Below the pieces are notes generated by a model. That model did not search any database. It was not told the DNA's origin and saw nothing but the letters and a program-made list of their open reading frames with translations. Both the position numbers and the translations under genes were made by a program. From Variovorax sp. UMC13 (GTDB lineage: Bacteria; Pseudomonadota; Gammaproteobacteria; Burkholderiales; Burkholderiaceae_C), in contig NZ_LZZW01000032.1 of the NCBI RefSeq assembly GCF_014170375.1, positions 124,001 through 188,000 of the forward strand: DNA of 64,000 nt. Direction: 5' to 3'. Positions 1 to 7,648 of the stretch are shown in pieces. Every line of letters begins with the position of its first letter. The first letter of the stretch is position 1.

Positions 1-154
1 GGGACACCATGGACTTCAGCAGCATCGAGACGCTGGACTGCGGCGCCGCCAGTTTCTGTGCGATGGCGGTCACGCGCAGCGGCCGCCGCTCGGCGTCGAA
101 CAACTCGAGCAGATCGAAGACGCGTATGGCTGATTTGACGAGACCGCTGTGCAC
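1..154 (-). CDS. IclR-family transcriptional regulator, N-terminal part (cut by window edge)
   Basis: Reading the minus strand gives an open frame with VFDLLELFDAERRPLRV, then TAIAQKLAAP and SSVSMLLKSM. This is the typical N-terminal winged helix-turn-helix of IclR-family regulators, including the usual positions of the recognition helix. An in-frame stop lies just upstream, and the only suitable initiator I see is the GTG read from position 154 leftward. The effector domain lies outside the window. The gene follows phnW on the same strand with a short gap, so it may be the last gene of that operon or an independent regulator of whatever lies to the left. Family call is from motif recognition; the target is unknown. 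Confidence 0.75.
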   Translation of the reverse strand, partial: MHSGLVKSAIRVFDLLELFDAERRPLRVTAIAQKLAAPQSSVSMLLKSMVS

Positions 155-216
155 CGGGGGCTTCCAGAAACGGGGACGGAGTCCGCCATTGTCTCAGCCC
201 GCGCGTCGCGGTCCGC

Positions 217-1347
217 TCAGGCCGCCACCGTCGCCGCCCCCTGCCGTAGCCCCATGGCCTCCAGCGTCTGCGCGATCGCCTCGACCGCGCCCGGAATGCC
301 GGCCTCGCCGAAGTGGCCCATGCAGCCCACGCGGAAGGTCTCGACCTGGGTCAGCTTGCCCGGGTAGAGGATGTAGCCGCGCTTCTTGACCTCCTGGTAG
401 AAGGTCTTGAAGTCGTAGTTGGCGTCGTCCGGCGCGTGGAAGGTCACGATGATCGGCGCCTGGATCGCGGGGTCGAGGAAGCTGCGCAGGCCGAGTGCGG
501 CCAGGCCGTCGACCAGGGCCTTGCAGTTGCGCGCGTAGCGGCCGCCGCGCGCTGCGAGGCCGCCTTCCTCGAGGTACTGCGCAATGGCCTCGTCCAGCGC
601 GGCCACCACGTGGGTCGGCGGCGTGAAGCGCCACTGGGTGGTCTTCTCCATGTACGTCCACTGCTCGTACAGGTCCATGCTCAGCGAGTGGCAATGACCT
701 TCGCACTGTTCGAGCACGGCCCGCCGAACGACCACGAAGCCCATGCCCGGCACGCCTTCGAGGCACTTGCCCGAAGCCGCGATGACGGCGTCGAAGGGCG
801 TCTTGCGGGCATCGATCTCGAGCGCGCCGAAGGAACTCATGGCGTCGATGATCAGGCCGCGTCCGTGCCGGGCCACGACCTGCGCGATGTCGTGCAGCGG
901 GTTGAGCACGCCGGCCCCGGTCTCGCAGTGCACCATCGCCACGTGCGTGATGCCCGGGTCGGCGGCCAGGGCGCGCTCCACGTCGGCCGCCTGCACCTGC
1001 TTGTCTTCGGTGTAGTCGATGGTGGTCACCTTGCGGCCCAGCACGCGGCAGATCTTCGCCAGGCGCTGGCAGTAGGCGCCGTTGCTCGGCACCAGCACAT
1101 GGCCGTCGCGTGGCACCAGGGTGCCGATGGCGGCCTCGACCGAGAAGGTGCCGCTGCCCTGCATCGGCACGCATTCGTGCGTGCCCTGGCCGTGCACGAT
1201 GTCGAGCACGCGCGCGCGGATGCGCGCGGTGATCTTGTTGAAGTCGCCGTCCCACGAGCCCCAGTCGCGCAGCATCGCCTGGCGCGTGCGGTCCGAGGTG
1301 GTGAGCGGGCCCGGCGTGAGCAGGATGGGGCTGGGGGTCGAATTCAT
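217..1347 (-). CDS. phnW: 2-aminoethylphosphonate--pyruvate transaminase
   Basis: This 376-residue class V aminotransferase converts 2-aminoethylphosphonate and pyruvate into phosphonoacetaldehyde and alanine in the cytoplasm, the first step of AEP catabolism. The start ILLTPGPLTTSDRTRQAML is typical of PhnW. The PLP-binding lysine is K194 in AASGKCLEGVPG, and the aspartate that contacts the PLP pyridine nitrogen is probably D168 in LIIDAMSSFG. The length is that expected for the family. GGAG lies a few bases before the ATG. It is the fourth gene of the leftward arm, after the binding protein, ATPase and permease, so uptake and first reaction are co-transcribed. Its product feeds PhnY, encoded on the divergent arm. 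Confidence 0.95.
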   Translation of the reverse strand: MNSTPSPILLTPGPLTTSDRTRQAMLRDWGSWDGDFNKITARIRARVLDIVHGQGTHECVPMQGSGTFSVEAAIGTLVPRDGHVLVPSNGAYCQRLAKICRVLGRKVTTIDYTEDKQVQAADVERALAADPGITHVAMVHCETGAGVLNPLHDIAQVVARHGRGLIIDAMSSFGALEIDARKTPFDAVIAASGKCLEGVPGMGFVVVRRAVLEQCEGHCHSLSMDLYEQWTYMEKTTQWRFTPPTHVVAALDEAIAQYLEEGGLAARGGRYARNCKALVDGLAALGLRSFLDPAIQAPIIVTFHAPDDANYDFKTFYQEVKKRGYILYPGKLTQVETFRVGCMGHFGEAGIPGAVEAIAQTLEAMGLRQGAATVAA

Positions 1348-1386
1348 CGTGATGTCTCCGTGCGGGTGGGGTAGAGGGGAAACGGG

Positions 1387-3123
1387 TCAGCCGCGTCCGA
1401 GCTGGCGCCAGGCCTGCGTACGTGACAGCAGCACGCGCGTGAGCAGCGAGTAGACGATGCACACCACGGTCGAGGTGACGACGATCAGGCTGGCCAGCGC
1501 CGCGGCCGGGCCGATGTCGCCGGCGTCGTCCATGTGCATGATCGCGACCGAGGCCAGGATGGTGTCGGGCGTGTAGAGGAAGATGGCGCACGACAGGCTG
1601 GCCATCGAGACCACGAAGAAGTAGCGGCCGATGTCGAGGATCGCGGGCAGGCACACCGGCACCGTCACGCGGAAGAAGGTCTTGATGAACGGCACCTTGA
1701 GCGAGGCCGAGACGGCCTCGAACTCGTTGTCGATCTGCTTGAGCGCCGTCACCGCCGTGAGGTGGCTGGAGGTGTAGTAGTGCACCACCATCGAGATCAC
1801 CAGGATCGCCATCGTCTGGTAGAGAAAGCCCAGCGGGTTGGCCGGATGGTTGAAGAACATCACGTAGCCCAGGCCCAGCACCAGCCCGGGCACCGCCATC
1901 GACAGCACCGCCATCATGTGCATGGTGCGGCGCATGAGCCCGAGGTTGCGCGTCTTCTCGATCAGGTAGGCGCCCACGAAGACGATGAAGGAACCGGCCA
2001 CGGCCGTGATGGCCGCCACCTCGAGGCTGTTGAAGTAGGCCGCCGCCATGTCGCTCTCGAGCAGCACGAAGTGGTAGTGCTTGAGCGTCGGCGACAGGTC
2101 GTAGGGCCACAGCGTGATCAGCGAGGTGTAGATCGCCATGCCAATGGTGGCCAGCAGCAGGCCGCAGACGCCGACGCAGAACAGCAGCAGCATGGCATCG
2201 GCCAGCTTGCGCGGCTTGGGGCTGTAGGGCACCGAGCGGGCCGTGAGCTGGGCCTTGAGCTTGCGGCGCACCACCCAGTCGATGGCGAAGGAGATCACCG
2301 AGGGCAGCAGCAGCAGCATGCCGACCACCGCGCCGATCGAGAAGTTGTGCTGGCCCACCACCTGCTTGAACACGTCGACCGACAGCACGTTGAAGTTGCC
2401 GCCGATGACCTTGGGTGCGCCGAAGTCGCTCACCACGTAGGTGAAGACCACGGTCGACGCGCTGATGAGGCCGTACTTGCACGACGGCAGCGTGATGGTC
2501 ATGAACTGGCGCAGCGGCCGGGTGCGCAGCGCGGTCGCGGCTTCGTACAGGCGGCCGTCGGCCAGCGACAGCGCGGTGACCAGGATCATCAGCGCGTGCG
2601 GGAAGGTGTTGTAGACCTCGGCCAGGATGATGCCGGGCGCGCCGTAGATCGACATCCCGCCCAGCAGGAACTTGAGCGCGCCCTGGTTGCCGAACCACTG
2701 CACGAAGGAGATGGCCGACAGCAGCGAAGGCGCGAGCAGCGGAATCAGCGCGATCAGCCGGAAGGTGGCCTTGAGCCACACCGGCATGCAGCTGCGCGTG
2801 AGCGCATAGGCGAACACGAAGGCCGTGGGCACCGAGATCGCGACCACGGCTGCGGAGACCCAGACCGAGTTCCAGGCCGCGCGCAGCAGGCTGGGCGTCT
2901 GGAAGTAGGTGATGAAGTGCGCCAGGCCGACGAAGCGGCCGTCCTTGTCCTGCACCGCATGCGCGAGGATGGTCGCCAGCGGCGCGACCAGGAAGACGAA
3001 GAGCATGACCATCACCGCGAGCAGCACGGCGCGCGCGATGAGCTCGTCACGGCTCCAGCGCATGCCCGGGCGGCGGAAGGCGGCGCGTGGCGTCAGGGTC
3101 GGGGCGTGTGCCAGCGTGTTCAT
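1387..3123 (-). CDS. Fused ABC transporter permease for 2-aminoethylphosphonate
   Basis: The protein has 578 residues with two consecutive sets of about six membrane helices, each followed by an EAA-like cytoplasmic loop (for example EAATALRTRPLRQFMTITLP and EFEAVSASLKVPFIKTFF). It is therefore a fused pair of permease subunits, as in the Burkholderia-type AEP importer often called PhnU2 or PhnUV. I chose the start MNTLAHAPTL because its ATG overlaps the TGA of the upstream ATPase (ATGA). The reading frame is open further upstream but only as antisense-like sequence. The partners are the ATPase and binding protein immediately upstream. Substrate is inferred from the surrounding phn genes. Confidence 0.9.
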   Translation of the reverse strand: MNTLAHAPTLTPRAAFRRPGMRWSRDELIARAVLLAVMVMLFVFLVAPLATILAHAVQDKDGRFVGLAHFITYFQTPSLLRAAWNSVWVSAAVVAISVPTAFVFAYALTRSCMPVWLKATFRLIALIPLLAPSLLSAISFVQWFGNQGALKFLLGGMSIYGAPGIILAEVYNTFPHALMILVTALSLADGRLYEAATALRTRPLRQFMTITLPSCKYGLISASTVVFTYVVSDFGAPKVIGGNFNVLSVDVFKQVVGQHNFSIGAVVGMLLLLPSVISFAIDWVVRRKLKAQLTARSVPYSPKPRKLADAMLLLFCVGVCGLLLATIGMAIYTSLITLWPYDLSPTLKHYHFVLLESDMAAAYFNSLEVAAITAVAGSFIVFVGAYLIEKTRNLGLMRRTMHMMAVLSMAVPGLVLGLGYVMFFNHPANPLGFLYQTMAILVISMVVHYYTSSHLTAVTALKQIDNEFEAVSASLKVPFIKTFFRVTVPVCLPAILDIGRYFFVVSMASLSCAIFLYTPDTILASVAIMHMDDAGDIGPAAALASLIVVTSTVVCIVYSLLTRVLLSRTQAWRQLGRG

Positions 3124-4259
3124 GCGTGGGCTCGCGCGGCGGAAGCCGACGGTGCGGCGAAGGCACGGATGCGGTTGGCCCGCAGCGCGATCTCGATCGT
3201 GTGGCCCTCGCGGATGTCGAGGTCGTGCAGCTGGTTGAGCGAGAAGTGCAGGCCCAGCGTCTGGCCATGCAGCGCGTCGGCCGTGACTTCGGCGATGCAC
3301 AGCCCACCCAGGAACTCGACCTTGCTCACCAGCACGTTCATGCGGTTGGCCGTGTCCTCACGCAGGTTTTCGGCCATGCGGTCCTCGGGCCGCAGGTAGA
3401 GGTTGACCGCATCACCGGCGGCGAAGGCCGCGTCGCAGGCGTCGCACTGCAGCTCCAGGTCGCCGACCTTGAAGCGCTGCTGGCCCAGCGCCATCGCGCG
3501 CAGCACGTTGACCTTGCCCACGAAGTCGGCAACGAAGGGCGTGGCCGGCCGTTCGTAGATGTCCATCGGCGTGCCGACCTGCTCGATCACGCCGTGGTTC
3601 ATGACCACGATGCGGTCGGCCATCGAGAGCGCCTCTTCCTGGTCGTGCGTGACCATGATGGTGGTGATGCCGACCTGCTTCTGCAGCCTGCGGATCTCGC
3701 CGCGCAGGCGGATGCGCTCGATCGCGTCGAGCGCCGACAGCGGCTCGTCGAGCAGCAGCAGCCCCGGCCGGGTGGCGAGCGCGCGCGCCAGCGCCACGCG
3801 CTGCTGCTGCCCGCCGGAGAGCTGGCTCGGGTACTTGGCGCCCGAGGTCGGCAGCCCCACCAGCGTGAGCAGTTCCTCCACGCGGGCCTTGATCTCGGCC
3901 TTGCGGGCGCGCGAGTTCACGAGGCCGTAGCCCACGTTGTCGGCGATGCTGAGGTTGGGGAACAGCGCGTAGGACTGGAACACGATGCCGTAGTCGCGCC
4001 GGTCGGGCGGCAGCCACGAGACGTCCTTGCCGTTCTGCAGGATCTGGCCGGCGGTCTGCGTCTCCAGCCCGGCGATGATGCGTAGCAGCGTGGTCTTGCC
4101 GCAGCCCGAGGGGCCGAGGAAGCACAGCATCTCGCCCGCGTTCACCCGCAGGTGGATGTCGCGCAGCGCGCTGAAGGTCTCGAAGTCCTTGCGGATGCCG
4201 ACGATCTCCAGCGCAGCGCGGGCCGGATCTGCGAGAGGGTTGCCAACGTTCAGGTCCAT
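3120..4259 (-). CDS. ABC transporter ATP-binding protein for 2-aminoethylphosphonate
   Basis: This 379-residue ATPase energises AEP import. It shows Walker A GPSGCGKTT, the ABC signature LSGGQQQRVALARAL, Walker B LLLLDEPLSALD and the switch histidine in MVTHDQEEAL. A C-terminal TOBE-like extension with VNLYLRPEDR is typical of the spermidine/iron/AEP branch. The frame extends upstream to 4400, but I prefer MDLNVGNPLA because the upstream stretch is a hairpin-rich intergenic repeat with proline/arginine-rich translation. The gene overlaps the permease by four bases (ATGA), which suggests translational coupling. Confidence 0.92.
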   Translation of the reverse strand: MDLNVGNPLADPARAALEIVGIRKDFETFSALRDIHLRVNAGEMLCFLGPSGCGKTTLLRIIAGLETQTAGQILQNGKDVSWLPPDRRDYGIVFQSYALFPNLSIADNVGYGLVNSRARKAEIKARVEELLTLVGLPTSGAKYPSQLSGGQQQRVALARALATRPGLLLLDEPLSALDAIERIRLRGEIRRLQKQVGITTIMVTHDQEEALSMADRIVVMNHGVIEQVGTPMDIYERPATPFVADFVGKVNVLRAMALGQQRFKVGDLELQCDACDAAFAAGDAVNLYLRPEDRMAENLREDTANRMNVLVSKVEFLGGLCIAEVTADALHGQTLGLHFSLNQLHDLDIREGHTIEIALRANRIRAFAAPSASAARAHA

Positions 4260-4321
4260 GGTTCGCACTCGGTGTGACGAACGCCGCAAGAGCGACGTCG
4301 CGGGTGGGAGAAGCTCTTCGT

Positions 4322-4425
4322 GACCCTTCGCGGGACACCGCGGAACCGGCTTCGCCGGGCCGCCGGAGTCGCCCCCGGTAGGGGGTTGGCGAAGCGACAC
4401 GAAGTGCGCGAAGACTGGGGGCGAG
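4322..4425. repeat. Hairpin-rich intergenic element inside the AEP transport operon
   Basis: Between the binding-protein and ATPase genes lies a stretch with two clear stem-loops: CCGGC/GCCGG at 4346-4358 with a three-base loop, and CCCCC/GGGGG at 4372-4385. The composition resembles short dispersed intergenic elements that I associate with Acidovorax and Variovorax genomes. That resemblance is from memory and no second copy is visible here. In the transcript it could stabilise the upstream binding-protein message or attenuate the ATPase/permease part. Confidence 0.5.
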
Positions 4426-4426
4426 C

Positions 4427-5482
4427 CTATGGCTTGGGCTCGGCCTTGCCCTCGTAGCGCTTACTCCACTCGGCCAGGATGCGCTCGCGGTTCTTGGCGG
4501 CCCAGTTCAGGTCGTTCCTGGCCAGCAGCTTCTCGTAGTTCTCGGGAATGCCCTCGAGCTTCGAGGCCACGCCCGGGTAGGCCACCACCGCCCACCAGTT
4601 GGCCGTGATCTGGTTGGCCTCCTTGGTGGCCATCCAGTCGGCGAAGCGCTTGGCCAGCTCCATCTTCTTGCTGGTCTTCATGATGCTCGTGGCCTCGATG
4701 TCCCAGCCCAGGCCTTCCTTGGGGAAGACCAGGTCGACCGGCGCGCCCGATTTCTTGACCTGGTGCGCGCGGAACTCGAAGGAGATGCCAATGGGGAACT
4801 CGCCCGCGCCCGCCTGCTTGCAGGGCTTGGAGCCCGAGTGCACGTACTGGGCCACGTTCTGGTGCAGCGCGTCCATGTACTTCCAGCCTTCGGCCTCGCC
4901 CATGTTCTGCAGCCAGTACGACACGTCGAGGTAGCCGGTGCCGCTGGAGGCCGGATGCGGCATGGTGATCGCGCCCTTGTAGATCGGCTTGGCCAGGTCC
5001 TGCCAGCTCTCGGGCTTGGGCAGGCCCAGCTTCTTGGCCTCCACGCGGTTGAAGCAGACGGTGGCGGCCCAGACGTCCATGCCGACCCACGACGGTGGCC
5101 GCGCGCTGTCGGAATAGGCGGGGTTGAGCGCGCCGAAGCCCTTGGGCTCGTAGGCCTGCAGCATGCCCTCCTGCGCCAGCAGCGCCAGGCTGCTGGCGGC
5201 CAGGCCGGCGACCACGTCGGCCTGCGGATTGGCCTTCTCGGCCAGCAGCTTGGCGGTGACGATGCCGGTCGAGTCGCGCACCCACTTCACCTCGATGTCG
5301 GGGTTGGCCTTCTCGAAGGCGTCCTTGTAGAGCTTCATGGCGTCGGTCTCGAGCGCCGTGTAGACCAGCAGCGGCGTGCGCTGCTGGGCCAGCGCGAGAC
5401 CGCTCGCGGCGAGGCCGATGGCCGCGGTGACTGCGATGGAGAGGGCCGTCGTGAGGCGGCGCGCGCTTCGGATCATCGTCAT
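4427..5482 (-). CDS. Periplasmic 2-aminoethylphosphonate-binding protein
   Basis: This 351-residue solute-binding protein of the iron/spermidine/AEP class delivers substrate to the permease. Residues 1 to about 28 form a Sec signal peptide (basic start, hydrophobic core, cleavage near LALAQQRT). The mature part begins with TPLLVYTALETDAMKLY, the classic start of this class. I chose the start MTMIRSARRL because AGGAG lies seven bases upstream. The longer open frame starting in the promoter is rejected because it would place the divergent promoter inside the gene. It is the first gene of the leftward arm. Binding of AEP itself is inferred from context and similarity to the PhnS2-type proteins. 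Confidence 0.92.
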   Translation of the reverse strand: MTMIRSARRLTTALSIAVTAAIGLAASGLALAQQRTPLLVYTALETDAMKLYKDAFEKANPDIEVKWVRDSTGIVTAKLLAEKANPQADVVAGLAASSLALLAQEGMLQAYEPKGFGALNPAYSDSARPPSWVGMDVWAATVCFNRVEAKKLGLPKPESWQDLAKPIYKGAITMPHPASSGTGYLDVSYWLQNMGEAEGWKYMDALHQNVAQYVHSGSKPCKQAGAGEFPIGISFEFRAHQVKKSGAPVDLVFPKEGLGWDIEATSIMKTSKKMELAKRFADWMATKEANQITANWWAVVAYPGVASKLEGIPENYEKLLARNDLNWAAKNRERILAEWSKRYEGKAEPKP

Positions 5483-5585
5483 CTTCAACTCCTGTTCAGC
5501 TGGCTGTCGAACCCCCCGTGGCGGGGGTGGATTGGCGGGCTCCCGAAGGCGGAATGCGGGTCTACGGTCGTCTCGGGGTGGAGGC

Positions 5586-5614
5586 AATGTAGATTGTGTA
5601 TTGCGGACTGTCAA
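5586..5614 (-). promoter_or_regulatory. Predicted sigma70 promoter of the AEP uptake/phnW arm
   Basis: On the minus strand TTGACA (5614-5609) is followed after exactly 17 bases by TACATT (5591-5586), a good housekeeping-type promoter. Its -35 box is inside one half of the inverted repeat between the arms, so a bound repressor would block RNA polymerase. A six-base-pair C/G stem (5513-5518 with 5522-5527) sits in the 5' leader. Confidence 0.7.
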
Positions 5615-5632
5615 TAAAAAATTGTTGACAGT
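5607..5632. promoter_or_regulatory. Candidate operator: 8+8 bp inverted repeat between divergent phn arms
   Basis: ACTGTCAA (5607-5614) and TTGACAGT (5625-5632) are perfect inverted copies separated by ten bases. Each half contains a TTGACA -35 box, one for each direction. The position next to the GntR-type gene and the symmetry fit a dimeric GntR-family operator controlling both arms and its own gene. The regulator assignment is inference. Confidence 0.7.
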
Positions 5633-5652
5633 TTTCAATTCGGAGCCAAAAT
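5625..5652 (+). promoter_or_regulatory. Possible promoter of the regulator/phnA/phnY arm
   Basis: TTGACA at 5625-5630 is followed after 16 bases by CAAAAT (5647-5652), a weak -10. If used, transcription would begin at about the ATG at 5659, giving a nearly leaderless message or favouring an internal start codon. Confidence 0.4.
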
Positions 5653-5658
5653 GAGGCC

Positions 5659-6384
5659 ATGGCAACGCACAACTCCACCTCCGCCCTGGCCTTCCTTCAA
5701 TCGAGCTCGCTGCCGATGCTCATGCAGGACGAGATCGAGCGACTCATCATGAATGGCGAGCTGGCCGTGGGCAGCCGCATCAACGAGAGCGAGCTGTCGC
5801 AGCGCTTCAACACCAGCCGCGGGCCGATCCGCGAGGCGCTGCGCGCGCTGGAAGAGGCGGGCCTGGTGCGCAACGAGAAGAACCGGGGCGTGTTCGTGCG
5901 CGAGATCTCCTTCGAGGAGGCCGACGAGATCTACGAACTGCGCGAGGCGCTGGAAGAGATCATCGGCCGGCGCGTGGCCGCCAGCATGCAGCCCGACGCG
6001 CTCGAGCGCCTGCGCGCCATGATCGAGCCGATGCGCGAGGCCGCGCTGGCGCAGGACCTGGAGCAGTACGCGCAGCTCAACCTGCAGTTCCACGACATCC
6101 TGCTCGACACCGCGGGCAGCCGCAAGCTCACCGAGACCTACAAGCGCCTGGTGAAGGAGCTGCACCTGTTCCGCATGCGCGCCCTCGACACCGGCGGCGG
6201 CCTGCGGGTGTCGGCCGACGAGCACCGCGAGATCGTCGACGCCATCGCCAGCCGCGACCCCGAAGCCGCCGGCCAGGTGCTGCGCCGGCATGTGGCCGGC
6301 AGCCGCGCCCGCATGCACAAGGCCATGGGCCGCCCCGACAGCACGCCCGAATCCCATCTGCAGAAAACCCCCAGGACAACCTGA
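5659..6384 (+). CDS. phnR: GntR-family (FadR/FCD subgroup) regulator of phosphonate genes
   Basis: The 241-residue protein has an N-terminal winged helix with ESELSQRFNTSRGPIREALRALEEAGLV (helix-turn-helix around residues 45-72). The C-terminal helical FCD domain carries ELREALEEIIGRRVA, FHDILL and SADEHREIVDAI, whose Asp/His residues usually bind a metal or an acid ligand. The combination with AEP uptake, phnA and phnY is the arrangement in which such proteins have been named PhnR in Burkholderia-type clusters. It lies head-to-head with the binding-protein gene and next to a perfect inverted repeat, so dual control with autoregulation is likely. No good ribosome-binding site precedes the ATG; MLMQDEIERL downstream is a possible alternative start. 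Confidence 0.88.
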   Translation: MATHNSTSALAFLQSSSLPMLMQDEIERLIMNGELAVGSRINESELSQRFNTSRGPIREALRALEEAGLVRNEKNRGVFVREISFEEADEIYELREALEEIIGRRVAASMQPDALERLRAMIEPMREAALAQDLEQYAQLNLQFHDILLDTAGSRKLTETYKRLVKELHLFRMRALDTGGGLRVSADEHREIVDAIASRDPEAAGQVLRRHVAGSRARMHKAMGRPDSTPESHLQKTPRTT

Positions 6385-6402
6385 CCCGCAAGGAGATCCG
6401 AG

Positions 6403-7629
6403 ATGACCGTGAAGACGCTGGAAGTCAATGCCCGAAGCTATCGCTGGATGAGCCGACCCGTCGTGGTCGTCTGCGTCGACGGCTGCGAGCCCGCCTACCT
6501 GGATGCGGCCATCGCGGCCGGCGTGGCGCCGACCATCGCGCGCATGCGTGCGTCCGGGGCCGACCTGCTGGCCGACTGCGTGGTGCCCTCGTTCACCAAC
6601 CCCAACAACCTGTCGATCGTGACCGGCGCGCCGCCCGCGGTGCACGGCATCTGCGGCAACTACTTCTTCGACCGCGAGCTGGGCCAGGAAGTGATGATGA
6701 ACGACCCCAAGTACCTGCGCGCCGGCACCGTGCTCGCGGCCTTCGCCGACGCGGGCGCCAAGCTCGCGGTGGTGACCGCCAAGGACAAGCTGCGCAAGCT
6801 GCTGGGCCACCGCATGAAGGGCATCTGCTTCTCCTCGGAGAAGGCCGACCAGGCGACGATCGAGGAGAACGGCATCGAGGGCGTGGTCGAACTGGTCGGC
6901 ATGCCCGTGCCCTCGGTCTACAGCGCGGAGCTGTCGGAGTTCGTGTTCGCGGCCGGCGTGAAGCTCATGGCCTCGCGCCGCCCCGACCTGATGTACCTGT
7001 CGACCACCGACTACGTGCAGCACAAGGCCGCGCCCGGCAGCCCGGCCGCCAATGCCTTCTACGCGATGATGGACGGCTACCTCGCGCAGCTCGACGCGAT
7101 GGGCGCCACCATCGTGCTCACGGCCGACCACGGCATGAACGACAAGCACAACGCCGACGGCTCGCCGCAGGTGATCTACCTGCAGGACGTGCTCGACGGC
7201 TGGTACGGCAAGGACGAGGCGCGGGTCATCCTGCCGATCACCGACCCCTACGTGGTGCATCACGGCGCGCTCGGTTCCTTCGCCACGGTCTATGCGCCCG
7301 ACGAAGCCCGCGTGCCCGGCTGGATCGAGCGCATCCGGGGCGTGCCCGGCATGGAGCTGGTGCTCTCGCGCAAGGACGCGGCCGAACGCTTCGAGCTCCC
7401 GCCCGACCGCATCGGCGACATCGTGGTGGTCAGCGAGCGCCACACGGTCATCGGCACCTCGGCCAGCCGGCACGACCTCTCGGCGCTCGAGGTGCCGCTG
7501 CGCTCGCACGGCGGCGTCTCCGAGCAGCAGGTGCCGCTGATCTGCAACCGCCCCGTCAGCGGCATCGCCGCCAGCCGCCGCCTGCGCAACTTCGACGCGC
7601 TCGACCTCGCCCTGAACCACGCGCAATAA
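6403..7629 (+). CDS. phnA: Phosphonoacetate hydrolase
   Basis: This 408-residue alkaline-phosphatase-superfamily enzyme cleaves phosphonoacetate to acetate and phosphate, the carbon-phosphorus bond-breaking step here. Two zinc sites and a threonine nucleophile are expected. I see D26 in VVVCVDGCEP, T65 in VPSFTNPNNL, the Asp/His pair in STTDYVQHKAAPG (about 203/207), the Asp/His pair in LTADHGMND (about 241/242) and a late His in SHGGVSE (about 370), which matches the expected ligands. GGAG precedes the ATG. The gene lies between the regulator and phnY, so substrate made by PhnY is consumed by its neighbour. The length is normal for the family. Confidence 0.94.
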   Translation: MTVKTLEVNARSYRWMSRPVVVVCVDGCEPAYLDAAIAAGVAPTIARMRASGADLLADCVVPSFTNPNNLSIVTGAPPAVHGICGNYFFDRELGQEVMMNDPKYLRAGTVLAAFADAGAKLAVVTAKDKLRKLLGHRMKGICFSSEKADQATIEENGIEGVVELVGMPVPSVYSAELSEFVFAAGVKLMASRRPDLMYLSTTDYVQHKAAPGSPAANAFYAMMDGYLAQLDAMGATIVLTADHGMNDKHNADGSPQVIYLQDVLDGWYGKDEARVILPITDPYVVHHGALGSFATVYAPDEARVPGWIERIRGVPGMELVLSRKDAAERFELPPDRIGDIVVVSERHTVIGTSASRHDLSALEVPLRSHGGVSEQQVPLICNRPVSGIAASRRLRNFDALDLALNHAQ

Positions 7630-7648
7630 CACCGGAGCATCGTCCACC

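Noticed and set aside
9..389. Plus-strand open frame at the left edge
   Set aside because: It is antisense to the IclR-type gene and to the 3' end of phnW and its translation is Pro/Arg/Ser-rich.
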